A DNA stretch of 64,000 nucleotides from contig NZ_FUWG01000002.1 of NCBI RefSeq assembly GCF_900167145.1, positions 124,001 through 188,000 on the forward strand, written 5' to 3'. Positions 44,413 through 52,128 of the stretch are shown piece by piece. Made by a program: the position numbers and the translations under genes. Source of the stretch: Treponema porcinum. Lineage in GTDB: Bacteria; Spirochaetota; Spirochaetia; Treponematales; Treponemataceae. Below the pieces are notes generated by a model. That model made no database searches. It had not been told where the DNA came from and worked only from the letters and a program-made list of their open reading frames with translations. Each line of letters opens with the position of its first letter. The first letter of the stretch is position 1.

Positions 44413-44552
44413 ATCAGCATAATGCTGATTAGTTAATCAGCACACCGCTTGCTAGACTAATCAGCAGACCACTGATTAGTTAATCAGCAGTGTACTGATT
44501 AGTCTAGTCAGCATACCACGTCCTAAACTAGAAAGCAGACCCTTTACTAGAC
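44413..44552. repeat. Tandem array of 23-24-bp units upstream of the HU-like gene
   Basis: The core ATCAGCA (or a variant) starts at 44413, 44436, 44460, 44483, 44507 and 44531, a period of 23, 24, 23, 24 and 24 bp. Units share the pattern ATCAGCAnACCnCTGATTAGTCTA, with variable middle bases. Adjacent units are partly self-complementary, so hairpins such as CTGATTAGTTAATCAG can form. The array ends with CAGACCCTTT...AAAGGGTCTG (44536-44564). Confidence 0.8.
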
Positions 44553-44710
44553 TAGAAAAGGGTCTGTTATATGGAGAGGTTACAGCATATCTTACGGAAA
44601 TATTACAGAAAGTCTTGCGGATATATTCATAATGCATATACGGATATAAACAAGGCCGTTACATTACTGTATAACAATCGTAAACATAGGAGCAATTTAC
44701 AGTCGTCTTA

Positions 44711-44755
44711 GGGAAGTGCTGATTAACACTTTGAAGCGATTACTCAGCACTTCCC
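44711..44755. repeat. Dispersed 45-bp palindromic repeat, copy B
   Basis: GGGAAGTGCTGA (44711-44722) pairs with TCAGCACTTCCC (44744-44755). The reverse complement is almost identical to 31461-31504, including the loop, so the two copies lie in inverted orientation. A 34-bp hairpin with one bulge follows directly (44759-44792). Confidence 0.8.
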
Positions 44756-44758
44756 GTC

Positions 44759-44792
44759 AAATTGCCGTAAGTCATTGACTTACGGCCAATTT
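44759..44792. repeat. Long hairpin between the repeat copies
   Basis: AAATTGCCGTAAGTCA (44759-44774) pairs with TGACTTACGG-C-CAATTT (44776-44792), with one bulged C. No U-run follows. It may act as a two-way terminator or an mRNA end stabiliser. Confidence 0.55.
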
Positions 44793-44795
44793 GCT

Positions 44796-44850
44796 ACATT
44801 CAAGGTTAACACTGAAAAATCCTCAATAGGATTTATTCAGTGTTTCCTTA
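44796..44850. repeat. AAGGTTAACACT palindrome, copy 1
   Basis: An imperfect palindrome: AACACTGAA-AAATCCT pairs with AGGATTT-ATTCAGTGTT. A degenerate second copy in the same orientation is at 46045-46098. It supplies the last codons and stop of the gene at 44837-46012. Confidence 0.75.
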
Positions 44851-46012
44851 GTGAATGAATTTTTCCGTGCGTATACAAAAGTGCGTTACAGGAACTGTCT
44901 GTAATGTCTTTTTCCAGCGTACATTCAAAAAAGCCCAGACGGCATAAAATCAAAAGAAGATTGTGAAATGCCGGAACAGATACAAAACTGTAGAAAAAAT
45001 CACTGTCGCTTATCTCTATGCGTTTTCCAAAACAGGAAGAATTTACGGCAGGTATTCTTCCGGCGAAACCGGACTGCCTTGTTTTAGGACTGTCTGTGAC
45101 AACCTGAATAAAACAGCCTTTTCCAAGTTCAGGTATGTAAAAAGAAGGAATGGAATCAATGACATCACTGCAAAATGAATTTTCAATTTCTGAAAAATCA
45201 ATCCAGTTTTCAAACAGTTCGCCCTGCAGAAAATCACATACAGAATCAATCTGACGGATTTTTTCCTGCGTTGTTTTAGGAGAATTCCAGTACCGGGCGT
45301 TCAAATTAAGGTGGGGAACAAGAACGGCTGCATCAAAACTGTTAGGCGCATGTGCTGCAATATCAACGGCTTCATGTATTGTTTTTGCAGAAAGAAGCTT
45401 TTCTGCAATGCCTAAATCCGCCTTTTCAAGAACGGGAACGTTTTCTTTTGGAACGCTTGAAAAAAATTTTGCTTCTGTATTTTGTTTTGGTGCAGTATTT
45501 TTTTTGTTTTCATTCAAGGATGAAAGGTGAAAAGCCATATACCGCCTGATTACTGCCGGCGAAAATATAAATCCGTTTTTATATACTGCGATATTTTCCA
45601 GAATATATTTTTCTTTATGGTCAATATCACATAGAATTTCTTTTTTTATATGTTCCGCATAATCCTTATTGTTTTTTGCATCCGGCATTATTCCAGAAAT
45701 CCTGTATGCAAAGTCCTCAGAAAGAACTGGTTTTTCTACCAGAAACTTAATAAGATTACGGTAGGATTCCGGAAGGTCTTTAAACCAGATAAGGAATGCT
45801 TCTTCCATAGATATAAGGCGGCTGGCATAAAAGCACAGCTCTTTACAAGGAAGCGTAAGATGGTCGTTTTTTTCTGACGTATGAAACACAAGCCTTCTAA
45901 GCCGCCTTTCTGTAAACCAGTCGGTTCTGCTTTTATACAGTTCTAACACTTCCGTTGAATACGGCGCATTATGCAGATAATCTGATAATTTCTTCCGTTC
46001 TAAATATTGCAT
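44837..46012 (-). CDS. Hypothetical protein bracketed by palindromic repeats
   Basis: A 391-residue protein I do not recognise. It is mixed alpha/beta, cysteine-containing and without signal peptide or membrane helix. Notable stretches are LRRLVFHTSEKNDHLTLPCK near residue 38, HLNLNARYWNSPKTTQEKIR and the C-terminal VVTDSPKTRQSGFAGRIPAV. The 5' end lies about 30 bp from copy 2 of the AAGGTTAACACT palindrome, and its last four codons and TGA are contained in copy 1, so the repeat has probably reshaped the C-terminus. GC content and codon use resemble the host. No partner gene suggests a role. Confidence 0.6.
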   Translation of the reverse strand: MQYLERKKLSDYLHNAPYSTEVLELYKSRTDWFTERRLRRLVFHTSEKNDHLTLPCKELCFYASRLISMEEAFLIWFKDLPESYRNLIKFLVEKPVLSEDFAYRISGIMPDAKNNKDYAEHIKKEILCDIDHKEKYILENIAVYKNGFIFSPAVIRRYMAFHLSSLNENKKNTAPKQNTEAKFFSSVPKENVPVLEKADLGIAEKLLSAKTIHEAVDIAAHAPNSFDAAVLVPHLNLNARYWNSPKTTQEKIRQIDSVCDFLQGELFENWIDFSEIENSFCSDVIDSIPSFYIPELGKGCFIQVVTDSPKTRQSGFAGRIPAVNSSCFGKRIEISDSDFFYSFVSVPAFHNLLLILCRLGFFECTLEKDITDSSCNALLYTHGKIHSLRKH

Positions 46013-46044
46013 ATTAGTTTTTATTTCCTTGAATAAGTATTTTT

Positions 46045-46098
46045 ACATTTAAGGTTAACACTAAAAAATCTCAATAAGATTTATTCACTGTTTCCTTA
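46045..46098. repeat. AAGGTTAACACT palindrome, copy 2
   Basis: Matches 44796-44850 in the same orientation with about six differences. It lies upstream of the 391-residue gene. Confidence 0.75.
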
Positions 46099-46153
46099 GA
46101 TTATTCTACCATGATATGTATTGTCAATCGACATAACTTGCCGCATATTTTTC

Positions 46154-46216
46154 TTGACAGGTCTGAGTGTTTCGTGTTATAAAGAAACAGTTGTTGCGGA
46201 ACAAGTGTTGCGCAAC
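46154..46216 (+). promoter_or_regulatory. tetR promoter with two tandem palindromic operators
   Basis: TTGACA (46154-46159) and TATAAA (46178-46183) have an 18-bp spacer. Just after the -10 lie TTGTTGCGGAACAA (46191-46204) and GTTGCGCAAC (46207-46216), two related palindromes centred 14 bp apart, the expected layout for cooperative binding by a TetR-type repressor controlling its own gene. Confidence 0.7.
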
Positions 46217-46263
46217 CAAAACTAATTTTTTTTGTAAACTTTATTATTTACAGGAGTTATCGT

Positions 46264-46821
46264 ATGCCGCCAAGAGCAAAATATTCCAGGCAGGAAATAA
46301 TAGAAAAAGCAATCGGCCTTATTAAGAGGGAAGGCGCCGACAAGCTTACTGCACGCGAACTTGCAGCAGAATTGGGAACTTCTTCAAAGCCTGTCTTCAT
46401 AGCATTTGAAAATATGGACGAACTTAAAAAAGCCGTGTTCGACAGTGCACTGGGGCTTTACGTTGCGTTTCAGGAAAATTTTTACGAACCGAATCCGTTT
46501 AAAAAATGCGGAAAGACATACATCACATTTGCCATCAAAGAGCCTAATCTGTTCCAGTTTATTTTTATGAAGCCGCGCGAAAAAACAGTTTCGCTATCCG
46601 AATATATGCACAAACTTGATTCAAACTATGAGGAAACTGTAAAAATGATTTCCCGGACATGCGGCGTATCTATAGAAAAGGCAGATACGCTCTATAAAAA
46701 TATGTGGATTTTCAGTCATGGAATTGCAACACTATGTGCTTCCGGTCAGTGCATCCTATCTGAAGAAGAAATTGAAGCACTGCTTTCATGCACATACGAT
46801 ATGCTTACAGCAAGGGTTTAA
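46264..46821 (+). CDS. TetR/AcrR-family transcriptional regulator
   Basis: A 185-residue regulator. The N-terminal HTH reads QEIIEKAIGLIKREGADKLT then ARELAAELGTSSKPVFIAFEN, and the C-terminal ligand domain includes NLFQFIFMKPRE and KNMWIFSHGIATL, the WHG-type TetR_C_33 pattern. A candidate self-operator is at 46191-46216. The following gene for a two-helix membrane protein begins 27 bp downstream after a good ribosome site (TTAGGAGGT), so the two form one transcript. Confidence 0.88.
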   Translation: MPPRAKYSRQEIIEKAIGLIKREGADKLTARELAAELGTSSKPVFIAFENMDELKKAVFDSALGLYVAFQENFYEPNPFKKCGKTYITFAIKEPNLFQFIFMKPREKTVSLSEYMHKLDSNYEETVKMISRTCGVSIEKADTLYKNMWIFSHGIATLCASGQCILSEEEIEALLSCTYDMLTARV

Positions 46822-46848
46822 AACAAACCTGATTCTTAGGAGGTATTT

Positions 46849-47130
46849 ATGAAAAAAATGACAAAAAAACAGGTATTCATCCTATACGGCATTATCATTG
46901 CCGTGATGTTTGTAACTGTGTTTCTTGTAAACCTGACTATCGGCTATTCAACCGTAAAAGAAGCGCTTGTTTCAGGCGGAATGTTTACTGCTCCGGTAGC
47001 ACTTTTAGGTGCAGGAACAGGTTTTATGATTCTTTTTCTGGGTGATGCCGACGATGCATTTGAAAACGGAGCAGAAGAAGATGATGTATCAAAAGATAAT
47101 TTTGTAAATATCTTCCGTTCTAATAAATAG
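46849..47130 (+). CDS. Small two-helix membrane protein
   Basis: A 93-residue protein with two hydrophobic helices (FILYGIIIAVMFVTVFLVNL and MFTAPVALLGAGTGFMILFL) and an acidic tail (FENGAEEDDVSKDNF). It is unrecognised. It begins after AGGAGG, 6 nt before the ATG, downstream of tetR. It may be the target of that regulator, and its size is typical of small stress-related membrane proteins. A strong terminator follows. Confidence 0.7.
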   Translation: MKKMTKKQVFILYGIIIAVMFVTVFLVNLTIGYSTVKEALVSGGMFTAPVALLGAGTGFMILFLGDADDAFENGAEEDDVSKDNFVNIFRSNK

Positions 47131-47148
47131 AATAGAAAAGTTAAAAAC

Positions 47149-47205
47149 AAAAAAGGCAGCCCTAAACGCACTTCAAAAAGTTACGTAAAACGGCTGCCTT
47201 TTTTT
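47149..47205. terminator. Bidirectional terminator between the small membrane protein and putP
   Basis: AAAAAGGCAGCC-type arm (47149-47161) pairs with GGCTGCCTTTTTT (47192-47204) across a long 30-nt loop. Poly-A precedes and poly-T follows, so it should work for both converging genes. Confidence 0.8.
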
Positions 47206-47219
47206 ATAAAAATACCGGA

Positions 47220-48755
47220 TTAGTCTTCCATTTTTTTGTATGCATCAAATTCAGCAAGCATCTCCGGATTTTTGTTCCGGTCTAAAAGGCTTACTGCTAC
47301 TGCAAATACAAGACATGCAATAAAGCCCGGCAAAATCTCGTAAACGTTAAAAATTCCGCCCTTAAGGTTATGCCACAGAACGACCGTTACGCCTCCTGCT
47401 ATAAGTCCTGCTATTGCACCTTTATTTGTCATTCCGCGCCAGAACAGTGCAAGAATTACAAGAGGTCCGAACGTAGAACCGAATCCTGCCCAGGCATAGC
47501 TTACAAGACCAAAAATTGAACTTGCCGGATTAAGTGAAAGTACAAATGCAATTGCTGCAATTACAAGAACGGTAATGCGGCTTACATTCATAACTGTCTT
47601 TTCGTCTGCGTTTTTATTTATCAATCCTTTGTAAATATCAAGACTTACTGCACTTGATGCACTTAAAAGCTGGGAGTCCGCCGTACTCATAGAAGCGGCA
47701 AGAATTGCACACAGGAAAAGACCTGCAATAAACGCAGGGTACATCTGCTGCATTGTTGCACTGAAAACAGTTTCCTCTGCACCGCCGGAAAGAATCATAA
47801 GCGGATTTGCCAGATCGCCGCCTGCAAGATAAACGGTACCAAGAGAACCGATTATAAATGTTCCGATATATGCAATTACCATCCAGACTGTTCCTACACG
47901 GCGTGCAGTTTTAATTTCTGCATTCGAGCGTATTCCCATAAAGCGGATGATGATGTGCGGCATTCCAAAATAGCCGAGTCCCCAGGCAAGTGCAGAAATA
48001 ACTGACATTGCACTGAACGATTTGTTAGCTATAAACTTTTCTGCCATTTCTGCGCCGAACTGACCGTTTACAGCACGTACGCTGAAATCAGAAACTTTTG
48101 CCATTGCTTCAGCAGGTCCGCCAAGTGAAACTACTGCTATTACGGCAGAAAATACGAATGCAACAAAAATAAGCGCACCCTGTATAAAATCAGTAGTACA
48201 TACGGCAAGGTAACCGCCTAAAATCGTGTAGGAAAGAATAACTACAAGCCCTATTACAAGACCGATATGATATTTAAGTCCGAATACCGAATTGAACAGT
48301 TTTGCACATGCAACAAAACCGGATGCAGTATAAATCGTAAAAAACAGTACGATAAAGAAAACTGATATAATAGTAAGAAGATGTGTTTTGTCCTTAAAGC
48401 GGTTCGTAAAAAATTCAGGAATTGTAATTGAATCGCCGAATGAAATAGTACATTTGCGAAGCGGCTTTGCTACAAACAGCCAGTTCAGGTATGTTCCCAC
48501 AATAAGACCTACAGCCGTCCAAAATGTTTCCTTTACGCCGCCAAGATAGCAGAGTCCCGGAAGTCCCATTAAAAGCCATGCAGACGAATCGGACGCTTCT
48601 GCACTAAGTGCAGTAATCCACGGCCCTACTTTTCTTCCGCCTAAAAAGAAATCCATAGAACTGTTGTTCTTTTTTGCACTCCGTAATCCGATGTACACCA
48701 TAAAACCAAGATACAGTACAAATGCAATTATCTTGGCAACAATCTGAGCAGACAT
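47220..48755 (-). CDS. putP: Sodium/proline symporter (SSS family, PutP)
   Basis: A 511-residue protein with about 13 membrane helices. Hallmarks are FFLGGRKVGPWITALSAEASDSSAWLLMGLPG near residue 40 (with the Na-binding Asp), LSYTILGGYLAVCTTDFIQG near residue 180 and AAILAASMSTADSQLLSASSAVSLDIYKG near residue 350. It imports proline with Na. GGAG lies 5 nt before the ATG at 48755, which is preferred to the upstream start at 48770. Confidence 0.9.
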   Translation of the reverse strand: MSAQIVAKIIAFVLYLGFMVYIGLRSAKKNNSSMDFFLGGRKVGPWITALSAEASDSSAWLLMGLPGLCYLGGVKETFWTAVGLIVGTYLNWLFVAKPLRKCTISFGDSITIPEFFTNRFKDKTHLLTIISVFFIVLFFTIYTASGFVACAKLFNSVFGLKYHIGLVIGLVVILSYTILGGYLAVCTTDFIQGALIFVAFVFSAVIAVVSLGGPAEAMAKVSDFSVRAVNGQFGAEMAEKFIANKSFSAMSVISALAWGLGYFGMPHIIIRFMGIRSNAEIKTARRVGTVWMVIAYIGTFIIGSLGTVYLAGGDLANPLMILSGGAEETVFSATMQQMYPAFIAGLFLCAILAASMSTADSQLLSASSAVSLDIYKGLINKNADEKTVMNVSRITVLVIAAIAFVLSLNPASSIFGLVSYAWAGFGSTFGPLVILALFWRGMTNKGAIAGLIAGGVTVVLWHNLKGGIFNVYEILPGFIACLVFAVAVSLLDRNKNPEMLAEFDAYKKMED

Positions 48756-48870
48756 AAGTTCTCCAGTCAATAAGTATTTATAAGTATTTAATAGAAAAAC
48801 ATTTTAAATAGAATAAAGATGTTAATCAACATTAAAGCAGCAAAATATTACAATATTATTGTCATTATGA

Positions 48871-48876
48871 TATAGT
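48871..48876 (+). promoter_or_regulatory. -10 hexamer for a leaderless ABC ATPase gene
   Basis: TATAGT followed by AAAAAT and the ATG at 48883. No ribosome binding site is present. Confidence 0.45.
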
Positions 48877-48882
48877 AAAAAT

Positions 48883-50496
48883 ATGCAAGGTAATACAAAT
48901 TCTCTTATTAACATACACAACTGTCATATAGAAAACAAAAAAGGTACTGTCCTTCAGGAAATTTCCTGGGAAATGAGGACTGGCGAAGCGTGGCTTGTTA
49001 CAGGCCCGAACGGCGGCGGAAAGGCTGACTTTATAAATGCACTTTCCGGCAACTTGAAATTCGTTCCGAATACGGCGGATTTTGACGGAAAAACACCGCT
49101 TTATTCAAACCGTTTTGAAAAATCAGTAGAAGTTGTTTCCCTGGAACGTGCCGCAAGCCTTATTCAGGAAGAGCGCGACCTTGACGAAAGCGAATACATT
49201 GAAGGAGGCGTTGACATAGGGCGGACAGGGCGCATTTTTATTGCAGAAGCACTTACCGGTCCTATAAAAAAAGGCGCAGAACTTCCAGAAACGGCAAGAC
49301 GGCTTGAATCGTTCCCGGAAATAAAGCTGTGCGGCGTAGAAAAAATCCTTGACCGCGGACTAAAATATATGTCTACCGGTGAAATCCGCCGCACCCTTCT
49401 TGCACGCGCCCTTATCTCAAAAAAACAGCTTTTGATTTTAAGCGACCCGTTCGCAGGTCTTGATGCAGAAAGCCGCGCAATTCTTCTTGACTTCTTCAAC
49501 ACAATTGCCTCAAAGCAGCTTTCTGACGAAAAATCAGATGCAACGTTCCCCCGCATTATTCTTGCAATGGAACGCTATGTAGAAATCCCTGAATCAATCA
49601 CCAATGTCCTGGAATTCTCCTTGGGCGCGGTTTCCTTTTGCGGCACGCGTACTGATTTTGAAAAAATAGTACAGGCTCGTGCAGAAAAAACGCTTGAAAC
49701 GCGCGAGGCAGAAAAAAAGGCATTTGCTGAATCCGTAAAAAAAATAAGTGCGGAGGTAGACAACGTTTTAGGCGTAGATACGGCGATTGAACTTCCAGAT
49801 ACGCTAATCGAAATGAACGACGTAAATGTCGGCTGGGACGGTCATGCCGTTCTGCGTCATCTTAACTGGGCGCTCCACAAAAACGAACACTGGCTTATAC
49901 GAGGTCCTAACGGCTCTGGAAAAACGACTTTTCTTGAACTGATTACCGGCGACAATATGCAGGTTTTCAGTAACGACATAAAGCTTTTTGGAAACCGCCG
50001 CGGTTCGGGAGAAACAATCTGGGACATAAAGCACAAGCTTGGAATAGTAAGTTACCGCCTTCACGTTGAATACCGTATGCTTGGCGGAACGCCGCTTCGC
50101 GATGTCATCATGAGCGGTTTTCACGATTCAATAGGACTGTATCAGGCTGCAAGCGATATAGAAACGGACGCGGCGGAAAAATGGCTTTCGCTCGGCGGAT
50201 TTAAAGGGCGCGGCGGAGAACCGTTCGGAAGCATAAGTTACGGCGAACAGCGGGCAATACTTATTCTGCGTGCCGCAGTAAAGTGTCCGCCTGTTCTTAT
50301 TCTTGACGAACCGTGCCATGGACTTGACGAACAGTTCCGCCAGAAAATCCTTGACCTTCTTGAGATTATTGCAGAAAGCGGAACGACGACTCTTCTTCAT
50401 GTAACGCATGAACCTAGTGAAGTTCTTGAATGTGAACATTCCATTCTGGAGCTTATTCCGAATGCAGACCCGATGTACAGAATTATCAAAAAATAA
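48883..50496 (+). CDS. ModF-like protein with two ABC ATPase domains
   Basis: A 537-residue cytosolic protein with two ABC domains. The first (residues 10-255) has a degenerate Walker A, GPNGGGKADF, in which the usual Ser/Thr after Lys is Ala, and a signature YMSTGEIRRTLLAR; the second (residues 310-537) is intact, with GPNGSGKTTF, ISYGEQRAILILRAA and LILDEPCHGLDE. This asymmetry is typical of ModF/PhrA-type proteins. Function is unproven; some relatives are linked to molybdenum or photoreactivation. The GH18 gene begins 20 bp downstream, so the two probably share a transcript. Confidence 0.82.
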   Translation: MQGNTNSLINIHNCHIENKKGTVLQEISWEMRTGEAWLVTGPNGGGKADFINALSGNLKFVPNTADFDGKTPLYSNRFEKSVEVVSLERAASLIQEERDLDESEYIEGGVDIGRTGRIFIAEALTGPIKKGAELPETARRLESFPEIKLCGVEKILDRGLKYMSTGEIRRTLLARALISKKQLLILSDPFAGLDAESRAILLDFFNTIASKQLSDEKSDATFPRIILAMERYVEIPESITNVLEFSLGAVSFCGTRTDFEKIVQARAEKTLETREAEKKAFAESVKKISAEVDNVLGVDTAIELPDTLIEMNDVNVGWDGHAVLRHLNWALHKNEHWLIRGPNGSGKTTFLELITGDNMQVFSNDIKLFGNRRGSGETIWDIKHKLGIVSYRLHVEYRMLGGTPLRDVIMSGFHDSIGLYQAASDIETDAAEKWLSLGGFKGRGGEPFGSISYGEQRAILILRAAVKCPPVLILDEPCHGLDEQFRQKILDLLEIIAESGTTTLLHVTHEPSEVLECEHSILELIPNADPMYRIIKK

Positions 50497-50516
50497 GGAT
50501 TAGGGAAGTGCCAGAT

Positions 50517-51578
50517 ATGAAGCGATTTTTAACTTTTCTTTGTGCCCTCACAGCATGCATTCCGCTTTGTGCCGGCGGAAAAAAGGATAAAAAAACAGAC
50601 ACATTCACAGTAAAAACGACCGTAATCAAGCCTTCCTACAGAAAAAAAATGCCTTCAGGAGAGCCGGTTCAGCTTTCGGAAGTCTGGGGCTGGGTTATGC
50701 AGGGAAAGGAATCGGAACTTGACTTTGACTTTCCGCTTACAGACATAGGCTATTTCGCCGCTGACGTAGACACTTACGGAAAACTTGATAACATTCCTGA
50801 CAGAAACATCCTTGGCGGATTTCCCGGACGCGTTCACCTTGTCCTTGTGTGCGACAGTAAATCGCTTACGCATTTTATCCTTGACCCGGCATTTGGTCTT
50901 CGCGACAGGCTGATTGCAGATATTCTTGCAGCATCAGAACCGTTTGACGGCATTCAGGTAGACTACGAACTTATTCCCGGAAAAGATTCCGATAATTTTA
51001 TGACGTTTCTAAAACTGCTTTCCGCAGGAGCACGGAAAAAAGGCAAGCTTTTTTCCGTATGCGTTCCGGCGCGCGTAAAAACAATTTCTGACGATACGTT
51101 TTCCTACCCGAAAATTGCTGAACTTTCTGACCGCGTAATGATTATGGCTTACGACGAACACTGGTCAACAAGCCTTCCAGGTCCGATTGCTTCTGTTTCC
51201 TGGTGCGAAAAAATTGCCGGTTATGCACTTACAGTCATTCCGCCTGAAAAACTTGTAATGGGTCTTCCCTTTTACGGACGTTCCTGGGCAAATGAAAAAA
51301 CGGCGCAGGGCTGGTATTTTTCCGGCATAAACAGAATTATAGATCAGTACGACTCCGATAAAGTTGAATACATCAATGACATTCCTACTGTCAGAATAAA
51401 AATGAAAGTAGACGTTACATGCTGGTTTGAAGATGCGTATTCTACCGTACAAAAACTGCGCCTGTACACCTCACGCGGCATCTCCTCTGCAGCATTCTGG
51501 CGTATAGGACAGGAAGACCCGGAAATCTGGCAATGGATTACGCTTTCAAGTGCAGACTGCTTGAATTCCGGGTTATAA
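50517..51578 (+). CDS. Exported glycoside-hydrolase-18-like protein
   Basis: A 353-residue exported protein. The signal is MKRFLTFLCALTACIPLCAGG, possibly a lipoprotein. The TIM-barrel shows the GH18 catalytic motif FDGIQVDYE (DxxxxDxE) near residue 148, MIMAYDEHWSTS (Tyr-Asp pair) near residue 210, GLPFYGRSWA and the C-terminal AAFWRIGQEDPE. It resembles spore/peptidoglycan-type SpoIVD/YdhD hydrolases more than chitinases. It probably cuts N-acetylglucosamine-containing polymers. The ATG at 50517 is chosen over GTG 50508. Its 3' end is beside the amt remnant. Confidence 0.82.
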   Translation: MKRFLTFLCALTACIPLCAGGKKDKKTDTFTVKTTVIKPSYRKKMPSGEPVQLSEVWGWVMQGKESELDFDFPLTDIGYFAADVDTYGKLDNIPDRNILGGFPGRVHLVLVCDSKSLTHFILDPAFGLRDRLIADILAASEPFDGIQVDYELIPGKDSDNFMTFLKLLSAGARKKGKLFSVCVPARVKTISDDTFSYPKIAELSDRVMIMAYDEHWSTSLPGPIASVSWCEKIAGYALTVIPPEKLVMGLPFYGRSWANEKTAQGWYFSGINRIIDQYDSDKVEYINDIPTVRIKMKVDVTCWFEDAYSTVQKLRLYTSRGISSAAFWRIGQEDPEIWQWITLSSADCLNSGL

Positions 51579-51579
51579 A

Positions 51580-51922
51580 GGCGTTCCAGAAATTCCTTGA
51601 GTGCAATTGTCTTGTCACGCGAAAGAATGCGTGCCATCAAAAGCAGAAAGTTGCACATATTAAACTCAACGTTTCCCATTGCACCCGGAATGAAATTCGT
51701 AAAGCCTAAAATACCACCTGCTGATTTTCCGAACATCAGTGCAAAACCAATAAGCCAGTATATAAAAAGTGAAATTCCTATGTCAGTAAGGTTTTTTATT
51801 GCAACATTTATACTGTTTTTTTCCCTTGTAAGTCCGGACTCAACCATCTGAAATCACGGCTGCATGAAAAAAACAAGTGCGCCGGAAACCGCAACCCATA
51901 ATGCATCAACCATATTCTGCAT
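51580..51922 (-). pseudogene. amt: Ammonium transporter (Amt) remnant with in-frame stop
   Basis: Minus strand: MQNMVDALWVAVSGALVFFM-QP, then TGA at codon 23 (51856-51854), then FQMVESGLTREKNSINVAIK, NLTDIGISLFIYWLIGFAL and MFGKSAGGILGFTNFIPGA. This is the N-terminus of Amt, in which the conserved FFMQAGFAMVESG has become QP-stop-FQMVESG, and the frame then drifts into a different sequence (FLLLMARILSRDKTIAL) so the middle and most of the transporter are missing. The whole remnant is convergent with the GH18 gene. Confidence 0.85.
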
Positions 51923-51947
51923 AAAAAACTCCAGCCTCTCTCCGGAC

Positions 51948-51982
51948 AAAAAAAAACGGCACCGACAAAAATCGGCACCGTT
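51948..51982 (-). terminator. Hairpin with U-run in the leader of the amt remnant
   Basis: Read on the minus strand, AACGGTGCCGA pairs with TCGGTGCCGTT (with two G-U pairs) and is followed by a T-run. It lies upstream of the dead gene, so it is either a leader attenuator or the end of a short RNA transcribed from 52000-52128. Confidence 0.6.
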
Positions 51983-52090
51983 ACCATTACAGACGGTTAT
52001 ATAGCCTATAAGTTTTTCTGTCAATATTTTTTGCGAAAAAAAATACTGTTTTCAACCATACCGAAAGGTTTTCAGGCTAATTCAATGCGT

Positions 52091-52119
52091 TTGACCATAC
52101 TAAATCCATTTGTTATAAT
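52091..52119 (+). promoter_or_regulatory. Promoter of ptsI
   Basis: TTGACC (52091-52096) and TATAAT (52114-52119) are spaced by exactly 17 bp. Start at about 52126 would give a leader of only 3 nt before the ATG at 52129; AAGG in that gap is too close to serve as a normal ribosome site. Confidence 0.75.
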
Positions 52120-52128
52120 TGTAAGGCT

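Noticed and set aside
44413..44564. CRISPR array
   Set aside because: Units are only 23-24 bp in total, with 7-9 variable bases between conserved parts, which is too short for spacers, and no cas genes are present.
51344..51579. Continuation of the Amt remnant frame under the GH18 gene
   Set aside because: It is antisense to an intact GH18 gene and has no Amt similarity, so it is treated as a shadow.
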